Of a stretch of DNA of 64,000 bases, positions 34,154-41,223 are shown in pieces. Location: contig CAVSUY010000021.1 of the NCBI GenBank assembly GCA_963731035.1, forward strand, positions 83,209 through 147,208. Reading direction: 5' to 3'. The notes beneath the pieces are model-generated. The model did no database searches and had not been told where the DNA came from. It was given only the letters and a program-made list of their open reading frames with translations. The stretch comes from JAANXG01 sp963731035. GTDB lineage: Bacteria > Pseudomonadota > Gammaproteobacteria > Arenicellales > JAANXG01. Position 1 is the first letter of the stretch; every line of letters begins with the position of its first letter. Position numbers and translations under genes: made by a program.

Positions 34154-35034
34154 TGGCTACCGTTCTTCCACGCCAGACCCTGGTCGCGCGCCCGTTTGGC
34201 GTTGGCGAACTCCTCCTTCAGGCGCGCCTCGTCGCCGGCTTCCAGTGCCTGGATCACGGCATCGAGCTCCTCCCGGAAAGTCTTCATCGCCCGCACCAGC
34301 GGCCCGCTGTTGGTGAGACCGATATCACGCCACATGACCGGATCGCTGGACGCGATGCGAGTGAAATCGTAGAAGCCCCCCGCGGCGAGACGAAACAGCT
34401 CCTCGGACAGCGGGTGCTTGGCGAGACAGTTCACCAGCGCATAAGCCACCATGTGGGGCAGATGGCTGGTGGCGGCCAACAACTCGTCGTGGCGTTCGGG
34501 GCTCATGCGCAGGAGCCGGGCGCCGGTCAGGCGCCACATCGACTCCACCACCTCCACCGCTCCTGCGTCAGCGCCCTCCCCGGGCGTCAGGATCACGGAG
34601 CGATTCTCGAACAGCGAGGCGAAGGACGCTTCCACGCCCGAATGCTCGGTGCCGGCAATAGGATGGCCGGCGACGAAACGCGCACGGGCCTCCCCCAGGC
34701 AGCGATCCGCCGCGTCGCAGACGAACTTCTTGACGCTGCCGACATCGGTAAGCACCGTGTTCGCGCCAAGGTGCGGCGCAAAGGCTCGCATCACGTCCGG
34801 CAGGGCGCGCACCGGCGTGGCGAACACCACGATATCCACCGCCCCCACCGCCGCCGGGTCCAGCTCGGCCCGGTCGATGACCCCGAGTTCCAGCGCCTTG
34901 TCGAGCGACTCGCGCCTGCGCGATACGCCGACGATCTCGCGGGTAACGCCGGCGGCCTTCAGAGCGCGCGCCAGCGATCCGCCGATCAAACCGACGCCCA
35001 CAATCACCACCCGCAGGGAGGACAACTTCGCCAT
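34150..35034 (-). CDS. tyrA: Prephenate/arogenate dehydrogenase
   Basis: 294 residues from ATG 35034 (a GTG at 35040 also in frame). VVIVGVGLIGGSLARAL is the NAD(P) loop; DVGSVKKFVCDAA, VAGHPIAGTEHSGVEAS and SHLPHMVAYAL are the TyrA family blocks containing the catalytic His and prephenate Arg region. It makes 4-hydroxyphenylpyruvate or tyrosine from prephenate/arogenate. No ACT domain is present, so feedback control would differ from larger TyrA forms. A strong REP hairpin pair lies upstream. Confidence 0.95.
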   Translation of the reverse strand: MAKLSSLRVVIVGVGLIGGSLARALKAAGVTREIVGVSRRRESLDKALELGVIDRAELDPAAVGAVDIVVFATPVRALPDVMRAFAPHLGANTVLTDVGSVKKFVCDAADRCLGEARARFVAGHPIAGTEHSGVEASFASLFENRSVILTPGEGADAGAVEVVESMWRLTGARLLRMSPERHDELLAATSHLPHMVAYALVNCLAKHPLSEELFRLAAGGFYDFTRIASSDPVMWRDIGLTNSGPLVRAMKTFREELDAVIQALEAGDEARLKEEFANAKRARDQGLAWKNGSQ

Positions 35035-35135
35035 CAACACACTCGTTCTAATAGTTGTTTCTAATAGTTATACGTTCGTCCGTCATTGCGCGGCCGCAGA
35101 CGATGCTAAATCCGTATGACGCGTCACCGATATTT

Positions 35136-35192
35136 GTAGGAGCGACTTCAGTCGCGATTGTCCAAAAGAATCGCGACTGAAGTCGCTCCTAC
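35136..35192. repeat. REP pair forming a 57-bp hairpin between hisC and tyrA
   Basis: GTAGGAGCGACTTCAGTCGC at 35136-35155 faces its exact complement, ending at 35192, around a 10-base centre. Each half is itself a palindrome. Such pairs can stabilise upstream mRNA or attenuate transcription into tyrA. Confidence 0.85.
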
Positions 35193-35234
35193 AATCCCTG
35201 GTTCAATATCGCCCCGGGCTACTCAGACCCACAT

Positions 35235-36335
35235 TCACAATATCTGCTTCAGGGCGCCTTCCAGCACATCCATATCCTCGGGAGCACCGATAGTGATACG
35301 CAGGTGCCGCGGCATGCCGTAGTTGCCGATCGGCCGCACGATCACGCCCTTGTGCAGCAGCGCATCGTAGACTTCCTGCGTGCGCTCGCCGAACTCCACG
35401 GTGAGAAAATTCGCCACGGACGGGATGTACGGCAGACCCACGACGTTGCAGAACCGCCCTAAACGCTCCAGGCCCTGCGCATTCATCGCCCGGCACCTGC
35501 GAACGTGGTCCTGGTCCGCCAACGCCGCTATCGCCGCCTTCTGTGCGAAGTAATTGACGTTGAACGGCTGGCGCACCCGGTTGAGCAGGTCGGTGATGTC
35601 CGCGCCGGCCACGGCATAGCCTACGCGCAGGCCGGCCAGCCCGTATATCTTCGAAAACGTGCGCGTGACCACAACGTTCGGGAACCGGTCGACATAATCC
35701 AGTCCGTTCGGATAGTCGTCCCGCTCGACGTATTCGCAGTAGGCCTCGTCCAGCACCACCACGACATTGCCCGGCACGCGTTCCAGAAACTGCTCCACGT
35801 CTCGCACACCGGCGTAGGTCCCGGTGGGATTGTTCGGATTGGCGACGAACAGCAGCTTGGTACGCTCGTTCACCGCGTCCGCCATAGCCGGCAGATCGTG
35901 TCCCCACTCCCGTGCCGGCACCACCACGGGCGTGCCGCTGGTGGCGCGCGTTACCAGCGGGTACACCAGAAAGGCGTACTCCGAAAACACCACTTCGTCC
36001 CCGGGCGTTACGAACACGCGGGCCAGCAGATCCAGAACGTCGTTGGAGCCGTTCCCGAGGGTGATGCGGTCGGCGGCGACCCCGAGATGAGCGGCGAGCG
36101 CATTCTTGAGCGCGAAGCCGTTGGCGTCGGGATACAGGCGCGTACCCGTACCGGCGGCCGCCAGGGCCTCGGCAACGCCGGGAGCGGGTCCGACGGGGTT
36201 CTCGTTGGAGGCCAGCTTCAAGGCATTGCTGACCCCGAGCTCCCGCTCCAGGTCCTCGATGGGCTTGCCCGGCTGGTACGGCGCCAGGTCCAGCACGTCC
36301 GGCACCGCCACGGAATAAGGGAAGCCCCGGTTCAC
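35235..36335 (-). CDS. hisC: Histidinol-phosphate aminotransferase family (HisC2)
   Basis: 366 residues, PLP fold type I. KLASNENPVGPAPGV, LFVANPNNPTGTYAG, and RTFSKIYGLAGLRVGYAVA (the Schiff-base Lys is in FSKIYG) are diagnostic. The copy that lies between pheA and tyrA in gammaproteobacteria usually serves as an aromatic aminotransferase acting on prephenate or phenylpyruvate as well as on imidazoleacetol phosphate. The GTG start overlaps the pheA stop as GTGA, so translation is coupled. Confidence 0.94.
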   Translation of the reverse strand: MNRGFPYSVAVPDVLDLAPYQPGKPIEDLERELGVSNALKLASNENPVGPAPGVAEALAAAGTGTRLYPDANGFALKNALAAHLGVAADRITLGNGSNDVLDLLARVFVTPGDEVVFSEYAFLVYPLVTRATSGTPVVVPAREWGHDLPAMADAVNERTKLLFVANPNNPTGTYAGVRDVEQFLERVPGNVVVVLDEAYCEYVERDDYPNGLDYVDRFPNVVVTRTFSKIYGLAGLRVGYAVAGADITDLLNRVRQPFNVNYFAQKAAIAALADQDHVRRCRAMNAQGLERLGRFCNVVGLPYIPSVANFLTVEFGERTQEVYDALLHKGVIVRPIGNYGMPRHLRITIGAPEDMDVLEGALKQIL

Positions 36336-37408
36336 AGGACCGCCCTCGGGTAAGAGCCCAGCAACCGCAGAAATCCCGCCTCCGCCTCGAGCTTGTCCAG
36401 CGCCGTGCGCACATTCGGGTCCCCGGCATGACCTTCTATATCAATGAAGAAAACGTACTCCCACAAAGCGGTCTTGGCGGGTCGAGACTCGATACGGGTC
36501 ATGCTCACGCCATGCTCCGAAAGGGGCGTGAGGATCCTGTGCAGCGCGCCGGGCTTGTTCGGGTTCGATACCATGAGACTGGTCTTGTCCTCGCCACTCG
36601 GCGGCGTGTCCTGGCGGCCGATCACCAGGAAGCGCGTAGTGTTGCCCGCGTCGTCCTCGATATCGGCCCGCAGCACCGGCACGTCGTAGAGCTCCCCCGC
36701 GGCGGCGCCGGCGATGGCCGCGGACTCCGGGTCCCCGCGAATCTGTCGCACCGCCTCGGCATTGCTGCTCGCGGTGATCAGCTCGGCGTTGGGCAGGTGC
36801 TGGGTCAGCCACCGCCTGCATTGGGCGAGGGACTGGGCATGACTCACGACCCGGCCAATGTCGGATACGTTCGCCGCCTTACTCAGCAACTGGTGGCGGA
36901 TGCGAAGGTGGATCTCGCCGCAGATCTTCAACGGTGACGTGAAGAAGGAATCCAGGGTATGGGAAATCATGCCTTCGATGGAATTCTCGACCGGCACCAC
37001 GCCATAGTCCGCCACACCCGTTTCCACCGTATGAAAAACGTCCTCGATGGTGCCCTGCGCCAGGGCAGTGACGGAGTGGCCGAAGTGCTTGAGGGCAGCA
37101 CCCTGGGTATAGGTTCCTTCCGGCCCGAGGTAGGCGACCTTGATGGGTGCCTCTACCGCCAGGGTCGCCGAAATCAGCTCGCGGAAGATACGAATGAGCT
37201 GCTCGTCGCTCAGCGGCCCTTTGTTGCGCGCCGCCACCGCTCGGAGGATCTGCGCCTCCCGCTCCGGCCGGTAGCCGTTCTCCGATCCTGCCGCGCGCTT
37301 TGCCGCACCGATCTCCTTCGCCAAGCGTACCCGGTCGCTGATCAGCGACTGGAGAGTCTCGTCGATCTCGTCGATGCGACGGCGGAGCTTGTCGAGGTCT
37401 TCGGTCAT
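36332..37408 (-). CDS. pheA: Bifunctional chorismate mutase / prephenate dehydratase (P-protein)
   Basis: 358 residues in three parts: AroQ chorismate mutase at about 1-85 (LRRRIDEIDETLQSLISDR), prephenate dehydratase at about 90-270 (VAYLGPEGTYTQGAALKHFG, the TRF motif in TTRFLVIG), and a regulatory ACT domain (GALHRILTPLSEHGVSMTRI, with the phenylalanine-site ESRP). It converts chorismate to phenylpyruvate. No ribosome site precedes ATG 37408; a promoter-like pair ends only 8 bases away, so the message may be leaderless. Upstream sequence is duplicated in the 190-bp tandem array. Confidence 0.97.
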   Translation of the reverse strand: MTEDLDKLRRRIDEIDETLQSLISDRVRLAKEIGAAKRAAGSENGYRPEREAQILRAVAARNKGPLSDEQLIRIFRELISATLAVEAPIKVAYLGPEGTYTQGAALKHFGHSVTALAQGTIEDVFHTVETGVADYGVVPVENSIEGMISHTLDSFFTSPLKICGEIHLRIRHQLLSKAANVSDIGRVVSHAQSLAQCRRWLTQHLPNAELITASSNAEAVRQIRGDPESAAIAGAAAGELYDVPVLRADIEDDAGNTTRFLVIGRQDTPPSGEDKTSLMVSNPNKPGALHRILTPLSEHGVSMTRIESRPAKTALWEYVFFIDIEGHAGDPNVRTALDKLEAEAGFLRLLGSYPRAVL

Positions 37409-37411
37409 GGC

Positions 37412-38260
37412 TTTATGTATAGCGCAGCTTCTGCGGCTGTGTGAACGAGATGGGGATCACCCCCTCACCCTGACCCTCTCCCCCAAGGGGGAGAGGGGAT
37501 ATTCAACTCCCTCTCCCCCTTGGAGGATAGGGGATATTCAACTCCCTCTCCCGCTTGGAGGAGAGGGGATATTCAACTCCCTCTCTCGCTTGCGGGAGAA
37601 GACCGGCGCCCCTCCTCGGAGTCTTCACTCATCAATTCCATGTATCGCGCAGCTTACGAAGCTGTGTGAACGAGCCGTGGATCGCCCCCTCACCCTGACC
37701 CTCTCCCCCAAGGGGGAGAGGGGATATTCAACTCCCTCTCCACCTTGGAGGAGAGGGAATATTCAACTCCTTCTCCCGCTTGCGGGAGAAGACCGGCGCT
37801 CCTCCTCGGAGTCTTCACTCATCAATTCCATGTATCGCGCAGCTTACGAAGCTGTGTGAACGAGCCGTGGATCGCCCCCTCACCCTGACCCTCTCCCCCA
37901 AGGGGGAGAGGGGATATTCAACTCCCTCTCCACCTTGGAGGAGAGGGAATATTCAACTCCCTCTCTCGCTTGCGGGAGAAGACCGGCGCTCCTCCTCGGA
38001 GTCTTCACTCATCAATTCCATGTATCGCGCAGCTTACGAAGCTGTGTGAACGAGCCGTGGATCGCCCCCTCACCCTGACCCTCTCCCCCAAGGGGGAGAG
38101 GGGATATTCAACTCCCTCTCCACCTTGGAGGAGAGGGAATATTCAACTCCTCTCTCCCTGTTGGAGGAGAGGGAATATTCAACTCCCTCTCCCGTTGGAG
38201 GAGAGGGAATATTCAACTCCCTCTCCCGCTTGCGGGAGAGGGCTGGGGTGAGGGCCTGTC
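37412..38260. repeat. Tandem array of about 190-bp units with CTCTCCC palindromes, upstream of pheA
   Basis: The 800-base gap holds no gene. Identical landmarks (GACCGGCGCTCCTCCTCGGA) recur at 37601, 37791 and 37981, exactly 190 bases apart. Each unit joins a promoter-like block (TTCACA, 18 bases, GATACA on the minus strand), related to that of pheA, to blocks of CCCTCACCCTGACCCTCTCC and GGAGAGGGAATATTCAACTC. The first unit next to pheA is diverged; the right end dissolves into shorter repeats. Open frames here merely translate the repeat. Confidence 0.9.
37416..37445 (-). promoter_or_regulatory. Candidate sigma70 promoter of pheA
   Basis: On the minus strand TTCACA (37445-37440) and TATACA (37421-37416) are 18 bases apart, and the start codon follows 7 bases after. 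Initiation would fall at or within a few bases of the ATG, giving a leaderless or nearly leaderless mRNA. Based on motif match only. Confidence 0.4.
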
Positions 38261-38599
38261 GACCAATGTCAGCCGTATCTGCTCCAGCACAGCATCCAAC
38301 TGCGTCAATATCTCATGATTCCAGAATCGAAGCACCCGGTAGCCCCTTGCTTCCAGATCAGCGGTTCGTTTCTGGTCGTATGCCTCCTGGTCCGCGTGCT
38401 GGCCCCCGTCGGCTTCTATGATCAGTTTGTCTTCCATGCAGGCGAAGTCGACGATGTAGGGCTTCAGTATCATCTGGCGCTTGAACTTTCTCCCCATCAT
38501 CCGACGTCCACGCAGGTGTCGCCAAAGCACTTGTTCCGCGTCGCTCGCCGATCCGCGAAGCGCGCGAGCCCTGGCGGTCAGTATGTCTGTCTCCTTCAT
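38213..38599 (-). CDS. DUF559 (Vsr/MutH-like endonuclease fold) protein
   Basis: 128 residues. LRGSASDAEQVLWRHLRGRR and KFKRQMILKPYIVDFACMED lead to LIIEADGGQHADQEAYDQKR, the D...ExxGxQH core of DUF559, related to very short patch repair and restriction-type nucleases. Small stand-alone copies like this are common next to repeat clusters. The last dozen residues (SPQPSPASGRGS) are encoded by a CTCTCCC repeat and are not part of the fold. Function in the cell is unknown; possibly a repair or mobile-element-associated nuclease. Confidence 0.85.
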   Translation of the reverse strand: MKETDILTARARALRGSASDAEQVLWRHLRGRRMMGRKFKRQMILKPYIVDFACMEDKLIIEADGGQHADQEAYDQKRTADLEARGYRVLRFWNHEILTQLDAVLEQIRLTLVDRPSPQPSPASGRGS

Positions 38600-38685
38600 C
38601 CTGGTCCCTCCTTTGACTCTGACCTCCAGCGCCCTCTCCCTCCGGGAGAGGGGACCCTTCGTTCGACTCTCTCCTGAGCTCTCGT

Positions 38686-39849
38686 TTACAACGACCTCGC
38701 CATCATAACACCCTCAATTGCGAGGATCTGATCGACCAGGCTCTCGGGAATCGGGCTGTCGGTATCGACGACGGTATAGGCCAACGGTCCCTTCGACTGG
38801 TTGATCATGTCGTGGATATTGAGGTCCGCGTTGGCCATGGCGGTGGAGATCTGCCCCAGCATGTTGGGCACGTTGGAGTGCGCCACCACCAGGCGATACT
38901 CGGAGCCGCGCACCATCCTCACCTCGGGGAAATTCACGGAGTTCACGACGTTGCCGTTCTCCAGGAAATCCCGGATCTGTTCCACCACCATGATGGCGCT
39001 GTTGTCCTCGGCTTCCTGGGTGGACGCCCCCAGGTGGGGCAGCTGGATCACCCGATTGCAGACCGCCGGGCGGTCGGTGGGGAAGTCCGTCACGTAAGCG
39101 TGCACGCGCCCGTCCGCAGTGGCCTGGCACACCACTTCCTCTTCCACGATACCGTCGCGGGCAAAGTTCAAAACCGTGGCGCCGCGCTTCAGGTGGTGGA
39201 TGTTGGACGAATTGATCATGTGCCGCGTGGAATCGTTCAAGGGCACGTGAAAGGTCACGAAATCCGAGCGTGACAGCAGCTGCTCCATGTTGGTGGCGCG
39301 CTGCACCTGGTTCGACAGCAGCCAGGCACCGTCCACGGTCAGCATGGGATCGTGACCGATGACTTTCATACCCAGATCGATGCATGCGTTCGCCACACGG
39401 CGGCCGATGGAACCGAGGCCCACGATTCCCAGGGTGCGACCGGGCAGCTCGAAACCCGCGTACTGTTTCTTGCCCGATTCCACCGCGCGCCGAAGCTCCT
39501 CGCCGTGCAGGTCCAGTTGGCGGGTGTAGTCCCAGGCTTCGCAGATGTTGCGGCTGGCCAGCAGCAGGCCGGCGATGACCAGTTCCTTGACGGCATTGGC
39601 GTTCGCACCCGGTGCGTTGAAGACGGGGATGCCCCGCTCGCCGAGTCTGGGCACCGGGATGTTGTTCACCCCGGCCCCGGCGCGACCCACGGCCTTCAGC
39701 GAGTCGGGCACCGGCCACTCGTGCATGTTGTATGAGCGCAGCAGGACAACATCGGGCCCCGTGTCGTCCTCGTCGATTCGGTACAGGGTCTCGTCGAACC
39801 GGTCCAGGCCCGCCGATGAAATATTGTTGAACGTCAGTACTGAGTACAT
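38686..39849 (-). CDS. serA: D-3-phosphoglycerate dehydrogenase
   Basis: 387 residues. GRTLGIVGLGSIGRRVANAC binds NAD; the substrate and catalytic residues include Arg in NFARDGIVEEE, the Glu that follows, and the His in LPHLGASTQEAE. A C-terminal ACT domain (YRLVVAHSNVPNMLGQISTA) probably binds serine. It makes 3-phosphohydroxypyruvate, the substrate of SerC encoded just upstream. Family members of this short type lack the intervening domain. ATG 39849 lies only 6 bases from a 281-base, highly structured spacer. Confidence 0.95.
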   Translation of the reverse strand: MYSVLTFNNISSAGLDRFDETLYRIDEDDTGPDVVLLRSYNMHEWPVPDSLKAVGRAGAGVNNIPVPRLGERGIPVFNAPGANANAVKELVIAGLLLASRNICEAWDYTRQLDLHGEELRRAVESGKKQYAGFELPGRTLGIVGLGSIGRRVANACIDLGMKVIGHDPMLTVDGAWLLSNQVQRATNMEQLLSRSDFVTFHVPLNDSTRHMINSSNIHHLKRGATVLNFARDGIVEEEVVCQATADGRVHAYVTDFPTDRPAVCNRVIQLPHLGASTQEAEDNSAIMVVEQIRDFLENGNVVNSVNFPEVRMVRGSEYRLVVAHSNVPNMLGQISTAMANADLNIHDMINQSKGPLAYTVVDTDSPIPESLVDQILAIEGVMMARSL

Positions 39850-39854
39850 CTATA

Positions 39855-40135
39855 GCCTCGATGTTGTACCAGGACTCCGGTGGCTGACGCAGGACAGGTT
39901 CGGCTGGGCGCCGGTCCGGAGTGAGAGACATAGCCGTAGCTAAGTCTCGAGTGAAGACCAAGCCCAGCCGAAGCTGGACAAGTCAGGGCCGGGGTAGGCC
40001 GACATGAATGGAAATTCGTAATTTCCGGCGTTAACTCTGGCGCTAATTCTGGAAAATTTGCCAATCTATTCATCCGCAACGATCGTCCACGGCACAGATG
40101 GAACAATTGCGGCCGCCTCGGTGCAACATCGAGGC
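39855..40135 (-). other. serC-serA spacer bounded by 16-bp inverted repeats and full of stems
   Basis: GCCTCGATGTTGTACC (39855-39870) and, inverted, GCCTCGATGTTGCACC (40120-40135) match at 15 of 16 positions. Inside are perfect stems: TTCGGCTGGGC 39899-39909 with 39962-39972, ACTCCGG 39874-39880 with 39916-39922 (crossing the previous stem), and GGAAATT-CGT-AATTTCC at 40010-40026. It could be a structured leader RNA of serA or a small MITE; it contains no gene. Confidence 0.5.
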
Positions 40136-41221
40136 TTATCCCTTGTTTGAATGAAAATGCTTCATGAACGACACCAGGGCGTCGACGCCTGCCTCCGGCA
40201 TGGCGTTGTAGATGCTGGCGCGCAGGCCGCCCACGGCGGGGTGTCCCTTGAGTGCGTAGAGTCCGTTGCTCTCCGCCTCGCGGAGGAACGCTTCCTCCAG
40301 CGAAGGATCCGCCAGCGTAAAAGGTACGTTCATCAGCGAGCGGCAGCCCGGGTCCACGGGATTGCGATAGAACCCGCCCGAGCCATCGATGGTCTGGTAC
40401 AGCTTGGCGGCCTTGCGCCGATTGACGGCTTCTACGGCGCTGAGCCCGCCCCGCCCCTTCAACCACTTGAAGACCAGCCCTGAGACGTACCAGGCGAAGG
40501 TCGGCGGCGTGTTGGCCAGGGAGTCCGCCTCCGCCTGGCGCTTGTACTGGAACACCTTGGGTGTGATCGGCAGACCGCGGTCCAGCAGGTCCTCGCGGAT
40601 AATCACGAGGCCCAGGCCTGCGGGTCCCACGTTCTTCTGGGCCCCGGCATAGATCACACCCAGACCGCTGACGTCCAGCGGGCGCGACAGGATGGACGAC
40701 GTCATGTCGGCCACCAGGGGCGCGCTCTCGACACTCGGCACCTCGTCGAACTCCACGCCGTGGATGGTCTCGTTCGGCGTGTAGTGCAGATACGCGGCAT
40801 CCGGGTCACACTCCCACTCGGCGGTATCCGGTATGGAAGTGAAATGGTTCTCCGCCCCGCTGGCGACGATGTTGGTTCGGCAGTAGCGCTCGGCCTCCGC
40901 CCTGGCCACCTCCGACCAGTGCCCGGTGATGAGGTAGTCGGCCGACTTCTTCTCGCCCAGAAGGTTCAGCGGCACCATCGAAAACTCCACCTGCGCGCCT
41001 CCGGCAAGAAACAGCACCCGGTAGTTGGACGGAATTGCCAGCAACTCGCGCAGGTCGGCCTCACTTTCCGCGGCCATGTCACGGAAGTCCTGTCCGCGGT
41101 GGCTGATTTCCATCACCGACCTGCCCAGGCCCTTCCAGTCCAATAGTTCGTCCCGGGCCTGCTCCAGCACCGGTTCCGGCAGCGCCGCGGGGCCGGCGCT
41201 GAAGTTATAGACGCGAGACAT
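40136..41221 (-). CDS. serC: Phosphoserine aminotransferase
   Basis: 361 residues. VYNFSAGPAALPEPVLEQAR opens the protein, NETIHGVEFDEVPSV and VADMTSSILSRPLDVSGLGV place the PLP Asp, and IYAGAQKNVGPAGLGLVII carries the Schiff-base Lys. It makes phosphoserine in serine synthesis and acts in vitamin B6 synthesis. The ATG is 2 bases from the gyrA stop, the conserved gyrA-serC order of gammaproteobacteria. Confidence 0.97.
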   Translation of the reverse strand: MSRVYNFSAGPAALPEPVLEQARDELLDWKGLGRSVMEISHRGQDFRDMAAESEADLRELLAIPSNYRVLFLAGGAQVEFSMVPLNLLGEKKSADYLITGHWSEVARAEAERYCRTNIVASGAENHFTSIPDTAEWECDPDAAYLHYTPNETIHGVEFDEVPSVESAPLVADMTSSILSRPLDVSGLGVIYAGAQKNVGPAGLGLVIIREDLLDRGLPITPKVFQYKRQAEADSLANTPPTFAWYVSGLVFKWLKGRGGLSAVEAVNRRKAAKLYQTIDGSGGFYRNPVDPGCRSLMNVPFTLADPSLEEAFLREAESNGLYALKGHPAVGGLRASIYNAMPEAGVDALVSFMKHFHSNKG

Positions 41222-41223
41222 TA

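Noticed and set aside
37374..38251. Plus-strand frames of 89-161 codons upstream of pheA
   Set aside because: They are translations of the 190-bp tandem repeat (the same CIAQLTKLCERAVDRPLTL text recurs).
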